From Acanthosepion lycidas (taxonomy: Eukaryota; Mollusca; Cephalopoda; Sepiida; Sepiidae): DNA of 64,000 nucleotides. Shown in pieces: positions 1 to 12,706 of this stretch (position 1 is its first letter; each line of letters starts with the position of its first letter). A model generated the notes under the pieces. It saw nothing but the letters and a program-made list of their open reading frames with translations, made no database searches and was not told the DNA's origin. The stretch is from positions 114,836,910 through 114,900,909 of the forward strand of contig OZ010587.1 of assembly GCA_963932145.1 (NCBI GenBank), given 5' to 3'. Made by a program: the position numbers and the translations under genes.

Positions 1-41
1 ACCAAGAGTATTAGCTGAAGAAAACACATCGGAATATAAGC

Positions 42-126
<85 letters not shown>

Positions 127-2584
127 AAAGTTATTCCAACGAGAGAAAAATGTATATTTTTAAAAAGAGAGAAACCGCAATCGTTTTTGGTTATAATATG
201 GATTTGTTTTAGTATCTATATTATATTTTATTCTTCATATTTCTGCTACACGAGTTTCCGGACTCGTGACCGTCTTCAGGCAAATAAAAGGAATAAATTT
301 TTAAAAGGAATAAATTTTCATTTAGTTCTTTTAATGTCTCATTGTTCGTCAAAAGAATATGAGGAAAATTTATTACTTATAAAAATTTATTCCTTTTATA
401 TATATATATATAAACTTTTTATCAAAGTCCACAGTCAAATTTTGTTATCGTTTTTGGTATTTTCTTACAAGATGACATACCGTTGGTTCAATTCTATAAA
501 AATTGGCTGTAAGTAGTTTGAATCAATATTTGGATATTTTCAACAATCGAATATATTATAGCTTTAAAAACCAAGAAACCTCTGATGTATTGCTCTTAAC
601 TTTTTTTTCCTCGTGGCGTTTGTCCATGAGAGCGCATTATAATTTAAATCATATTTATGGCGCCATTTGCGGACCACTTACAACAAATATAAGACCGATT
701 GTAGTATTATGAAGATTTTCTGTCTGTTTATTGATTATTGAATATTTTAATACATTTGTTACGAGGCTGAAATTTATTTTATTCAATATAGTGTTTTTTT
801 TATTTTTATGATAATAACTTTTGTCTCGTCTACGATTTTCTATCTAATATTGGTAGGAATATAATAGCTTTGTCTGCTATGTTGATTAATGTGAGCTTTT
901 ATCGTATGCTTGTCTAATAAATGGTATCTTAGCCGACGTGAAAGTCTTGTAATAATAATAACAATATATGTATATTTGTGCGCGTGTGTGTATGTGCGTG
1001 TGTTTGAAATGCGAAAAGAGACATCAAATGCTTACGGCCCTTATCATAGAAATAAATTCTCTAAATTCAATATCTTTCAGCCTGTGAATCGGGATTTAGT
1101 AATTGATAATACACCGGCCCAACCTAGATTTCCTTTAATGTCACCAGAATGGACAAACAGAATGTGAATTCAAAATGATAATGTTTTAAAACAAAAGACA
1201 AATCGAAAAACCAATAGCAACAAAGATGTTTCATGATTTTTACAATGAAAAAGTGAAAACATTTTGAGAGAATATTTGGAGCAACCCAAAGAAATATAAT
1301 TCCAATGCAGAACGGATCCGACGAGAAAAAGAACAAATGATAGATAAACCTGTACAAGAATGGGAAAATATAACAACGCTTAAGTTTTTATTTAATTTTT
1401 CTTTAATATTCACATAATTTGTCTAGAAAAGAAGAAAAATATAAAAACAAAAGAAAAAACTTAACTGCAGTACCTTGCCAATCGTATCTAATGAAACTTC
1501 ATGATTGTGTTTAGCATGAAGCAATTAGTTCTACGCAGGAGTTATCTTAAAAGGCCAAACGTAGGGCGACTTTTAAGCTTGTGATAAATAAAACTCTTGA
1601 CATTAATATTTAGTTTATTAAATTTTATAACGACATTATTAATTAGTCTTGGTTACAATTAATCAGCTTCCAATCACTGTTAGTAACATTTTCAAAACTA
1701 AAATTTTTTACAACTTTATAATGAATTTTGTATACAAAAGTGAGTGTAACTTGGTTCTGTACGGATAAATCTTTTCAGAGTAAACAGTCTTATTATTTGA
1801 AATATTCATAGAAATGGAAATGTGTCTGATATTTGAAAAGTTCATACAGTTTTTATAAATGTAATTACTCACAATTTATAGAAGAAAAAAGAAAAGCAAC
1901 GGTATTTACTTGAAAAAGTTATCTTGTAGCTTCAATTGTTGGTGAGCATCTTCATCTCGAGCCGATTTGCTTCCCTCTTTTGGAAAAAGGGGTCGTTTGG
2001 CGTATATTTGTGCAGATGAGCTGGCATTTGTTTTTCTTTTGACTGACTTTGAACTACTGCAAAATGTTATATTTATATATTTTCAAGGGAAACAACTAGA
2101 AAGTCTTTTATCTTATTTTATATTTTGGCGCCCTTTTTCTGCAATTTGTCATTCAATGTGATTCTCTTTTCATTTGGCTTTTCACATGTGAACGGTTGTA
2201 ATTATAAAATTTCAAATATCACAATAAATCTATAACTATAAATTAAATATGACTTTTATTAACATGTATTAAATAGATTAAAATATTATTCATTAAAAGA
2301 TTTTTTTGCAAAAACAAAGCGTGATTTTTACCTCTATTTTCCAGCCACACCTTTATGACTTTTTCTTCTTTTCTGTTGGTTAAAAAAATCAAAATCCTTG
2401 ATAATTATCGAAAAATAAAGTTGACTCTCATAGCAATCATAAGTTATTCTCCCATTTTCGGGGGAGCGGTAATTTTCTTCTTCTACATGCCGTGTCCTTT
2501 CTGTGCTTATCATGGCATTCCACAACATCCTATTCCTTATAGGCTTAGCAATGTTTGGGAACAAAAATGTAAGACTAGTCGTCT

Positions 2585-2620
<36 letters not shown>

Positions 2621-3470
2621 TTTTCTTGTTTCCTTTCTAGTCGACTGTGCACAAAATTTACTTTCGCCGATCGAGTTCTGATGAATGTGGAACAATAACC
2701 GATTGCTCATTCAGCTATTCTCTTTTATTGTTGTGATTGTGATGATGATCTCTATTTCGTATTGCCAACTATTTTTATGACTGTGATGATGGTCTCGTTT
2801 TCGTATTGCCAACTTTTATTATTATGACTGTGATGATCACTTTTTCGTATTGCTAACTGTCGTCGATGTTTTCTCGTTTTGTTCCCTTTTATGCCAGCTC
2901 CTTTTACTACAATTAAATTTTTTACATCTAACAAGTTTTTCATGAATGACTTTTCATCATTTTGTTTGCTTTCTTTCTTTTATTTGTCTTTATAACTTGG
3001 AAGGTCTTTGAGACATCAGAATAACTGAACATCAATTTACTTCTCTTAGGAAGGCTTATAGAAAAAACCAGGCTGTATCAATCATTATGTCTTAATTGCA
3101 ATCGAATATTGGTCGTCATATAATGATGTTTTAATGTGATAGATTTGCGCATGCTCTTTGAAAAAATAAAAACCACGTATAGTTGAGTCAGTAATCTTTG
3201 CATCCATTGATAGAAAGAGCTGAATTATTCAATCTAATGTGCTCTTTCAAGTTTCCATGGTGTATTTGTTCCAAATCATTCAGTGATTTCTATTAATACA
3301 AGCTATGAAAGGAATTCCTGTTGACGTTGTGAAAACAGTTATCAAATTTTCCATCAGTGGGACAGTTCTTGTAAAAATGTTGAATGAAGCACAAAACTGA
3401 CAAATAATGTCCATTTCTCCATGGCTGATGCTCATTTTACTTTTAATCGATTATTGTTTTCTCATTTCTA
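1..3470. other. Noncoding AT-rich DNA
   Basis: I see no convincing exon, RNA gene or transposon protein here. All open frames are short, AT-driven and without recognisable domains. The stretch holds (TA)n arrays at 46-121 and 2587-2616. Around 2735-2850 there is a loose repetition of a GTGATGATG / TTCGTATTGC theme, imperfect and probably a decayed tandem repeat. Confidence 0.6.
46..121. repeat. (TA)n microsatellite
   Basis: Uninterrupted TA dinucleotide array of about 76 bp. Open frames reading Tyr-Ile-Tyr-Ile across such arrays are not genes. Confidence 0.95.
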
Positions 3471-3479
3471 TGCAACCGA

Positions 3480-3840
3480 CGTTTGTCCTCTCGTCTCTTC
3501 TGTTGAACATAGCATGCTCAAACCCTGTCAAACGTCTTCGATATATCTAAAGCCACAGCCCGATAGACAAATTCAGTGATAAAATGAAAGCCATATTGTT
3601 TATCTGAAAGAACGCTGTGCGAAGTAAGAAGCTTAGCCAATTCAGAGTTGATTAGAGATCCTAGAATTTTGCGAAATGAAATAAAAGATTATAGGACGAT
3701 AATCAGAAGAGGACTTCCAAAAAGCTGGAAAACAAGAAGCAGTATTGAAGAGTTTAGAGAGAACAAGAAACAGTTCAGGAGGCACATTTCCTTAGGACAA
3801 TTGTAGGATTACCATCAAGTCCGTGTTAGTGATATTCTCT
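3480..3840 (-). pseudogene. Decayed jockey-like LINE reverse transcriptase fragment
   Basis: The minus strand, read across several frameshifts and stops, gives reverse transcriptase pieces typical of jockey/CR1-type non-LTR elements. In order these are a Pro-rich block with NYRP-like residues (here DYRPI), an INSEL block, LSDKQYGF, and VALDISKTFDRV, the palm motif carrying the first catalytic Asp. The usual Trp after DRV is a stop codon. Frame breaks separate the blocks, so this is a dead fragment of roughly 120 codons with no endonuclease or RNase H attached. It resembles the fragment at 40258-41500 and may belong to the same family. The assignment rests on motif order only. Confidence 0.55.
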
Positions 3841-4562
3841 AAGTTCAGCCTAGTATGATACAAGGGCACCAATATGAGGTACCAAAAGAACTCATGGTCT
3901 ACTACGCCACTCACTGTCATTCTTTTACGATAAGGAAGAAGCGAATTCAGTCCATGGCATTCGTTTACTCGCTTGCAAATGAATCATTGCTACATGATGA
4001 TCTGTTTGGGAATATTTACGAAACTAAGCTTAGCTTAGCTTTGTCTGACCTAAGGATACGAAAATGAGACATTCTATTAAAATTGAACCTACTACAGTAG
4101 TAAAGGTCTATCTTGCTACACATAGTTCTGTGGTAGGTTTCCCGTAATGTGTTATTGAGTTCGATTTGACCCATTTATTGATCCATCAAAACTGTTGATG
4201 AGGAAAAGTTTCCTAACTAAAATCACGATTAATGCATCATTTTTTTACTCTCTTCATCAATTTCTGATTACCTATAAATCAATATGTCTGTCTAACTCGT
4301 CGAACTTCAGTGTTAGATCTTTACAATTTACAGACAGAATAAACGTAGAGAAAAATATTTTAAATAGTCACATAGATTTTATTTTGAAAAATAAAGCTAG
4401 CATTATAGCCGTTGTGAGAAATGGCTTCATGCATTTTGTATGAGTACAAAATGAACACAGACAACCTCAAACAGCAGCTAAATTCATTTTGCAAATGTTC
4501 TTGTGAACTACTTTAACAAAGCTGTTAACAAAATTTGCAAAACGAATTTAACTACATCTGTC

Positions 4563-4566
<4 letters not shown>

Positions 4567-4640
<74 letters not shown>
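4567..4640. repeat. (TA)n microsatellite
   Basis: A TA array of about 74 bp. A shorter TA array lies at 4862-4884, and a CT array at 5443-5485. Confidence 0.95.
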
Positions 4641-4644
<4 letters not shown>

Positions 4645-5435
4645 ACCTACCACGCAGACACCACATTGGTTCTTTAAAATGACTGAAATGATTGAAAGTA
4701 CTTGAACAAACAATACAAACAAGAACTTCGGCCATTTTACCCACATCTTATTCAGAAATTCAAAAAACACAATAAAAATTTAAACAAACAAACCTTATCT
4801 GTTGTATTTAATCAAATCAAACTTACTTGTTGGAATGAATACTTGCCTTAATACATGATACGTATATATATATATATATATATGATCGAATATGGAAAAT
4901 GGTTTCCCCTGGGTTCAAATCCCTAAAGAATAAAAAGCGAATATTCTGGTTACCATATTTATTTTCAAATTAAAAACGCTTTTTTTTCTTTTTTTTGTGT
5001 ATTTCATTTTTTTTTATCATAAAATAAATTTTATTGCAATTAAAAAATCTATTTCAAGATCATATTTCTAGCTTTAAAAAAATTAGAATTTGCTTTGCCA
5101 AACCTTTTTTAAAAGTATAAGTATTATTATTAATGTTAAATTTTCTAAAATCATAAAATTTGAAATTGGGAAATTAATCTCCACTATTGCTATATAAAGA
5201 CTTCAAAATGAAGAGAATTACTTCAGACAAAATCGAATCTAGTCTCTCAATTTGGAATCTGATAGTTCCTATGGGAAAAAAGACAAAACCTTTGTAAATT
5301 CTAAATTGTAATTCTGCAGACTCTTTGACTCATAATTCGACTGATCTCCATATTTCTACAAGATGGAATATTTTAAGTGCAAATGAAAAAGTCTTGTTAA
5401 TGGCATGGTTTCTCCAAGACGATCTTTATTTTATT

Positions 5436-5442
<7 letters not shown>

Positions 5443-5485
<43 letters not shown>
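5443..5485. repeat. (CT)n microsatellite
   Basis: A CT dinucleotide array of about 43 bp in otherwise AT-rich noncoding DNA. Confidence 0.9.
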
Positions 5486-5488
<3 letters not shown>

Positions 5489-5599
5489 TTTTTCTCAGAA
5501 ATAAAAAAGACCATTTAGTCAAAGAAAAAAATCATCAATCAGCCCAAAAAAATGCTAACACTCTAAAAAATTGACCCGATTAGAATAACGTTAACGCTA

Positions 5600-5810
5600 A
5601 TAACAATAATAATAATAATAATAATAACAATAATAATAATAACAATAAATCTGTAAAATACACCCAATACGTATTTATAGATTTTTGTGTACGCAACAAG
5701 ACAAATCGATATATCAATCAATAACACGTAAATCCCACCGTGATTCGAACATTTGATAGAGAGTTAAGTCGACAAGTGACATATCCATTACGCCAGTGTT
5801 CTTCCGATCA
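5600..5810 (-). mobile_element. Candidate tRNA-Arg-derived SINE
   Basis: On the minus strand a pol III A box, TGGCGTAATGG (5785-5795), is followed about 35 nt later by a B box, GTTCGAATCAC (5740-5750). Between them a tRNA-like body (GGATATGTCACTTGTCGACT...) resembles tRNA-Arg, whose A-box region reads TGGCCTAATGGATA in many animals. Downstream in the same orientation come about 90 bp of unrelated sequence and then an (ATT)n tail (5600-5648), the classic SINE order of tRNA head, body and simple-repeat tail. Exact ends and target duplication were not found. It could also be a lone tRNA pseudogene next to a chance ATT array. Confidence 0.5.
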
Positions 5811-6149
5811 AACTGTACCCTAAAATTAACTTACAAATAAAGCACCGTCTACATATCCACCACATGGCATACGGCAAGAGAAAGTTGGTATTTATGAATG
5901 TAGAAATAATCCCCATATTTTTGACAGGTACTATGAAGATATTTATATATTTACAGTTTCACATATAAAAACCGTCTAGTTTTAGGAAGGATTTAACAAA
6001 ATATACCGTCTTTTTAATAATATGGTATTGGTAATAATGACCTTTTCCTTATAAGTAAACGTTCGGCATCCATTGATCGAGCAACCAGTGCTACTGACGC
6101 TTGAAATTTATAAAATCTTTCTATTATAACAAGAAAACAAGTTTCTCAA

Positions 6150-6257
6150 GTCCAGTAGCTATTATCGCTCTTTCTACTACTGATGACGGTTTCCTTCCTA
6201 AATATTTATTTCAAGTCGTGCGGAACGTCAACATCTTGATTGTTTCATTATTTTCCT
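6150..6257 (+). repeat. Direct repeat, copy 1
   Basis: About 108 bp running from ATTATCGCTCTTTCTACTAC to TTCCTTCTAATTGTTG is repeated near-identically at 7384-7500, about 1.23 kb downstream in the same orientation. Both copies contain GTCGTGCGGAACGTCAACAT. The unit matches no family I recognise. It may be part of a dispersed mobile element, or the product of a local duplication. Confidence 0.7.
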
Positions 6258-6269
6258 TCTAATTGTTGC

Positions 6270-6745
6270 TGCTGTTGAAAGTTCCCAAGTGATGTTGTTT
6301 CCGTTATTTGGTAAAGTTCATTGTTTGTGATTCTGTAGCACCACTCCACAAGTTTCGAAGAAGCATGGTCAGACTTCATTCGCTCGAAGCCATCGGTCTA
6401 GGCCAGCGGTTGTATACAACTGACAGTTTATTTCTCAACAGGTTTGATGTCACGCATGACATCCAATAGGAAAGCTTCGATCTGACAACGCTATTTAAGA
6501 ACATCACTTGAGCTTTAGTTTAATGTTTTACAATTTGTCACTCTCCTCGCACAGCCTATCATATCTTCAATTTCTTTATCTCTTATATTAAATTTGTTGT
6601 AACTGATCCGAGATATTTGTAATGTTTAATATTTATTAATTCCACATCCTGGCTTCTTATGATAAACTAGTGGTAGGCTGCTTTCAGAGAATACTAACCC
6701 TGCCACATACGAGATAAATAAAACACATTGCATATGTAGCAGAGG
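6270..6745 (+). mobile_element. Possible solo LTR or decayed promoter block
   Basis: This block has promoter and terminator-like parts in LTR order: a CCAAT box (ATCCAATAGG near 6460), a TATA-like TATTTAAGA about 40 bp on (near 6492), a pyrimidine-rich stretch, and AATAAA near 6718. No matching second LTR, primer-binding site or target duplication was found. It could equally be a decayed host promoter. Confidence 0.2.
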
Positions 6746-7383
6746 GTGCGGAAAAGTTCTAGATTTAAACAATTTCCCAAAATCTGATCAAATAACAAAA
6801 CCTGAGGGTTTTTTTTTTGGGGGGGGGTTGTTTTGTTTTTTTTTTTGTTTTGTTTTTAAAGACATCTTGGTAGGGTTGAGTACTTTTCAACGACTCTCGA
6901 GTATATATCTTGTTTAAAATTTGCTGTACTTATAGGAAAAAAATGCTCAATATCGGAGAGAGAATTTGTATGGATATAAGGAGTGTAAGCATATGGAATC
7001 AACACTGCATGGTGAATGTCAGTTTCACACTTCAGTGCGATCTTCAGACTAAATGTTTGGTGGGGCCATGCTTCTTTTGTTCATTAAGACCCTTTTAAGG
7101 ATGGATGGTAAATCGTAGTGTTAAAGTTGATAAATAAAACTGCATTCAATTGTGAACAGAATATTAGTTATTTATGCCAATATTCAAACAGTATTGAACA
7201 TAAACAAGAAAATGCAGGTTACATAAAGTTTTTGATAATTTACAAGTAAAAAGAAATTGTAAAATTATTTTTTTAGAGATGAGTAAATTATTAAACAAAG
7301 ATTATCCCAATCGTAGAGATGCCACCAATTTTCGAAAAGTTCACTTGATGTTATTTCGTATTTATGAAAATTTCATGCCTGTT

Positions 7384-7500
7384 ATTATCGCTATTATCGC
7401 TCTTTCTACTACTGATGGCGATTTTCTTCCTAAACATTTATTTGAAGTCGTGCGGAACGTCAACATCTTGATTGTGTCATTATTTTCCTTCTAATTGTTG
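7384..7500 (+). repeat. Direct repeat, copy 2
   Basis: Partner of the 6150-6257 repeat, with scattered substitutions. Here it sits inside a 71-codon open frame (7279-7494). A second overlapping frame continues to about 7760 with C-x2-C and L-x3-H patches (near 7565-7680) that look faintly like a zinc-finger transposase remnant. I cannot name it. Confidence 0.6.
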
Positions 7501-8023
7501 TTGCTAAATCTAAAGATGTTTCGTTTTACGAACAAAAAGGCAAAAATATTGTTCAGTGTTTATTTTGCAATGAGGCAAACATATTGACAATGTTGCAACG
7601 ATCACAAGAAAAATATGACTTTGATTTTGAAAGTGCACATGTGTTTCCGACATGTTTTTCAAGTGTTTTACATTTGAAAATGCATAAGGCTAAGCAACAA
7701 TCAAAAATGATGTCATGCTTCCAGACTTCCACATCAGTCACAGTAGATAACAACCTTTGACATCGACACAGGTATAGAAGCAGAGGGAGGCGGACACTTG
7801 GAACGCTCAAAATTATTTCTCTATATTAAGTAATAGCAATTGCTTCTTCGATTTTGAACATTTCAGATAATGAGGAAAACCTGCCATGAACTAGGTATTT
7901 CATAAAAGCATTATGGTTAGATTTTGATTTATTTTTTCCTCTTTTTATTAAAAGACATGAAACAAATAAGATGTCAATTATTAACTGATTCATTTTTTTT
8001 TTTTTTTTTTTTGAATTTTGCAG

Positions 8024-8173
8024 ATTGGCAGAATGCTGTGTTAGGTCTAATGATGTTTGCCGCCTCATTTGGTGCCCTAGCAGCTGTCCTTTCTATATGC
8101 GGTGTGCTAACAACTCCATTACCGAAGAAGATATACTACTACCATTCAGCTGGGGAAATATTTCTAATTTGTG
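8024..8173 (+). CDS. TMEM47: TMEM47/VAB-9-like claudin-superfamily protein, internal exon
   Basis: This 150-bp exon has a pyrimidine-tract acceptor (AG at 8022-8023) and a strong donor, GTAAGT, at 8174. It enters with two bases of a split codon and ends one base into the next codon (phase 1 to phase 1). The translation starts WQNAVLGLMMFAASFGALAA (codon 2 on) and runs through a hydrophobic segment to LSICGVLTTP, then a short cytoplasmic stretch (KKIYYYHSAG) and the start of the next membrane helix. TMEM47 has SDWQ followed by its second membrane span and a following LISIC at the same place. TMEM47/VAB-9 proteins are four-span adherens- and tight-junction-associated membrane proteins related to PMP22/claudins. 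The exon for the first span and extracellular loop was not found within the window. The symbol is by resemblance; other claudin-like families such as PERP are less likely. Confidence 0.8.
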
Positions 8174-8358
8174 GTAAGTTTGCCCTTTATTTCAAACAAA
8201 ATATTGTAGGGTTCTGATACCTAAGTTTTCACAAGTACAATGGATTCAAGAGGACCTTGACATTTGTACAAAATCGTTTAGAATTTTTCAGAAAATAGAT
8301 AGACAGATAGATAGATATAAACAGAATGAGATGGCTAGATAAAAACAGGCCGAAAGAA

Positions 8359-8360
<2 letters not shown>

Positions 8361-8436
<76 letters not shown>
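8361..8436. repeat. (GATA)n microsatellite
   Basis: A GATA tetranucleotide array of about 19 units inside the TMEM47-like intron. Two similar arrays lie downstream in the same intron at 11338-11394 and 11838-11887. Confidence 0.95.
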
Positions 8437-8437
<1 letters not shown>

Positions 8438-9299
8438 TGCAGGGAACAAATTGACATAATAAATATCAAATATGTAAATTAGCAACAGATCTGTTTCTTT
8501 GTTATTTAATTTTTTTCATGGAATTCTTCAAATCAATATCAATTTTTCGGAACAGCCTGAGAAAGTTCCTAATGGCATCTCTCTATTTTTTCTAACTTTG
8601 CATCTGCCAGTTTTTGACTCAGATGGCAAATAGCACCAAGAATGGGAACCTTGAAAATTCCTGACATTTGTTGAGCATCTGCCAGAGTTAGACAACAAGC
8701 GTGCCATTTTGACTGGCACCTGCCAATCATTGACCCAAATTCGCCACTGACAAAATTTCCAGAATTTATATTTTATTCTATTGGATTTATTCACTACTTT
8801 TACAAAGAATTTGCTTTTCTTGTGAATAATTAGTTTTCAATTTCTGTGTTTAGTGACAATGTTTATACAATGTGCTATAAAAAAAATTATACAATGTCTA
8901 GCCAGAAACGATTCTGCCACTAATTGAACGAATTTAAAAAAATGTTAAGTGTGCTAAAGAGAGAAAACTTGTATAATCTTTTTAGGGAATCTTCTGACCC
9001 TTATAGGGTCAGATTTCCTCAAAAAAAGAAAAAGAAAATACAAATCCTCCCCCATCTTGAAATGAAAAAATTGGCCTAAGCAATGCTGACCATTTTTGTT
9101 TCTTCCTATTCATGTGAAACATTGTTTTCATCCCTGAATTATATAAGATCAACCTTCAGGAATCACTTTGGTATGGATATGAGTGCTGCATGCATTAAGC
9201 TGAAAAGAAAAAGTATGAACCTCAAATTAAAATATTTGAGCAACTAAAGATAGAGCAACAAATTCCTCATTAAAACTATAAGTATACGAGTAACACATT

Positions 9300-9610
9300 T
9301 ATGTTTAGGAAAAGTTTTTAAAAAGGTACCAAAAATGAACTGACAAAAAAAATATTTGTGGAACATGGCAGCCATGATGAGAGCAGGACATTAGCAAAAC
9401 CAACATAAAAACCATTAAGAATATATACAATAGCAGTACTACAATAAAGACTGGAAAAGGAGTGAGACAAGGGGGTAGTATTTCACCTGAACTATTTATA
9501 GCAGTCTTTGAAAGGATCTTCTGAAAAAAGAATGAGGGAAAAAAAGGGAAGTAAACCTACATGGAGATTATTTAGAGTATCAGTATATAAATAACATTTC
9601 GGATTTTAGA
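9300..9610 (+). pseudogene. RTE-like LINE reverse transcriptase fragment
   Basis: Within the TMEM47-like intron the plus strand reads TIKNIYNSSTTIKTGKGVRQ and then GGSISPELFIAVFERIF before a stop. GVRQGxxxSPxLF is the conserved fingers/palm motif of RTE/BovB-type reverse transcriptases (usually GVRQGDTISPKLF; here Asp-Thr is replaced by Gly-Ser). Downstream residues (WRLFRVSVYK) could correspond to the approach to the catalytic FADD block, which is lost at the (TA)n array at 9641. Only about 100 codons remain. Too little survives to judge the clade firmly. Confidence 0.55.
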
Positions 9611-9637
9611 TTGACAATTGAAACAGGTACACCCACC

Positions 9638-9640
<3 letters not shown>

Positions 9641-9702
<62 letters not shown>
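9641..9702. repeat. (TA)n-(GA)n compound microsatellite
   Basis: TA array (9641-9672) followed directly by a GA array (9673-9702). It truncates the LINE fragment to its left. Confidence 0.95.
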
Positions 9703-9704
<2 letters not shown>

Positions 9705-11337
9705 AAGTTGAAAATGTTTTTTCACTTGACTCATCTTTACTTCGAAGTTTCGTGGTTACATAAATGTGACCACTATCTCGATTTTTTTTTGTATTTTTAT
9801 TGTGGTATGAGTGTTTCATTTTTCTTTTCACTTGATGAGTGTTGATTGGTTGTTGATTTCTCTTATTTTCCCTTCATTTTTTTCTCTTATTCTTTCCTCG
9901 CCTTCTCCGTTGATCTCTGGTTCATTGCTAATGTTTTAGCCATTTAATTTAGGTTATGGTTGGATTTTTCTGTGATGTTTATGTGGGGGGGTGTTTATGT
10001 GTACATCTTTGACTCAGATGGCAAATGGCACCAAGGATGAGTTTATGTGTGTGCCTATGTATGTACACATACGTATGCATACGTACATACAAATATGCAC
10101 CCACACATTCATCTGCATGTGTATGTTCGTGTGTTTGTGTTTGTGTATTATTTAACTTTACTTAGTGAGCGCTTGTTGTTTTGTACTTTTATTGTGGTAT
10201 GAATGTGTTATTTTCCTTTTCGCTTGATAAGTCTTTTACGTTTATTTGTATGAAAGAACAGTTTTTGTTGGTGATGTTGTTAAACAAGAGTAATGAAATA
10301 ATAGGGAAATGCAGACATTTAAACAAGTGTCTACTTTGCTACCTAAATACTATTATAAAAAGAAAAGAAAGAAATACAATACAAAACGCAATTCCATCAC
10401 AAACACAAACCAATATACTTAACATCTAATCCATACCAATCACAAATACAATCCACCCAGAAAAGAGTAACCACAATATCAACAAATAATAAATAACAAA
10501 ATAATACCTAACCATATAAAATACACTCAAACCCAACATGCAAATCAACACAACTACACCCCTTACAAAACGCAAAAAACATACACATGCGCTTCGCAAC
10601 ACCCACAACACCACAAAATAATAACCAACAAAACAATATCTAACTACACAAAACACAAACAAGTTACTACAACTACACTCTTTACCAAACGCTAAAACGC
10701 ACAAACACTAAATATAAAAAACGAGAATAGACAAATAAATAAAAAAAACGAGAATGCAAATAAGGGAACAAACGCACAAACACAAACGCACAAACACAAA
10801 CACACAGACGCGCACAAATGAACACACAAACATGCATTTGCGGGTATGTGTATGCATGCGTATTTTTATGTATATATACGTAAACATGCACAAGCATACA
10901 CACAGACACACACCTTCAACCATAACCTAAATATTAAACAAACCAATGGAAAAACACAAAAGAAACAATTAATTCATTTAACATCATTCAGACAACTAAA
11001 CATGAGAGACTTATCGCGCGAAAAGGGAAATAACTCATATCACAATAAAGGTACAAAACAACAAGCAAAGTAAAGTTAAATAATACAATCTACTAAAAAT
11101 ACATATACAGTTAACACTAACATTCATACAAACGCAAAAACATAGTGTGTTCGTGTGTGATCAGTGCTTAATAATAAATATAAATTTGTTTCCTCACCAG
11201 CAGCGTAACTCTGACTTTCATGCACAATGCAGTCGTTGATTGAAAACTGACCTTTGCATAATTTAAATCTTGATATTTCTACCATACAGTAACCATAGTG
11301 AAGCACTCCATTTATTTATGGGCAGGGGTAATAAAAT

Positions 11338-11394
<57 letters not shown>
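11338..11394. repeat. (GATA)n microsatellite
   Basis: GATA array of about 14 units in the TMEM47-like intron. A third array of about 12 units lies at 11838-11887, flanked on both sides by the same short word, GATATGGAAAGAC. Confidence 0.95.
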
Positions 11395-11836
11395 TCTGTA
11401 CCATGCCACACAAACAGGAAAACCCAGTCATGGGTGTCAGACAATTTCTGCAACCACATCCCCCCCTTACATTTGGCCACCTAACTCCCCAAACTGCAAT
11501 TTATCTTGATTATTATGTGTGTGGTGCAGTTAAATGAGAGATCAATAAAACTCCTTGTAACATTAAGATGAACTGAAGGCAAAGATTATAGCAGCATTCA
11601 CCAACTTAAAAACAAGGAGACCATCCAGAAGAGTTGCAGGGGATTCTAATGTTGTCTGGAAGCCATGGTTGAAGCCAGTGGTGATTTTGTTGAATAAATG
11701 TTCTCTTCCCAGATATTTTTGTGTAATTTTGGTAAATATATCTGTTAAAATGAGATGTCAGTGTTACTTTCAATTTTGTGTAATTTAGACGACAATTTAT
11801 CCAAGACACCCTGTAGAGAGATATGGAAAGACGACA

Positions 11837-11887
<51 letters not shown>

Positions 11888-12652
11888 TGGAAAGACTGAA
11901 ATTGGAACTGAGACTTTTTTTTTTAAAGAATTGATGTCTAGTAGCCTGGATTTTGGGAGAATCTTTAACAGAAACAATTATGTACAATATTTAAAAATTA
12001 AGCAAATACAACACAATTTCTTAATATAATGATAAACATTATATTTAGTAAATATATAGATATTTAAATAGACATTCTTATTTGTAATTGTCTGTCTGCT
12101 TAAAGATCAAAAGTTTTAATAAAGAAAACAAATATAATGTTTATAGCAATAAGAGGTTATATATGAGTTCAGATCAAAAACTATTATAGCCTCTATAAAA
12201 AGAAAACTACAACTCATATCAATTTGGCATTTAATCACTTTGTCTCCTTCTGAAGCCACACAAGTTATCCAGTGTCATTTCCATTGATAGAATCATTCCT
12301 GGAACTCCTTTTTGGGGATAGTGAGCAGCTGCCTTGTTGCATTCTCTTGAATTTCTTCAATGTCTTGTAATCTTGTTCCTTTCGAGGAGAATTTGATTTT
12401 TAAAGAAGAAAAAGTTGCAAGGAGAGAAATCTGGGGAATATGGTTGTTGTTTAACCTGGGGAATGTTGTCCTTGGCCAAAAACTGGTGCACAAGCAATGG
12501 TTACTGATGAAACCTCTGTGGTGTAATGAGACAACCATATCTTATAACTTAGTAGGCATGCATGACAGATTTCAATGTTATTCTGTGCCAAGTTGATTTA
12601 CTGTGTTTACTTTAGCTTCATTGCCATAGCAAATGTCCAATACTTTTTGATC

Positions 12653-12655
<3 letters not shown>

Positions 12656-12706
<51 letters not shown>

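Noticed and set aside
10426..11073. Overlapping frames around a CA/TG-rich region
   Set aside because: Driven by GT/CA and ACAAAC repeats. The Val/Cys/Phe-rich translation is a composition effect.
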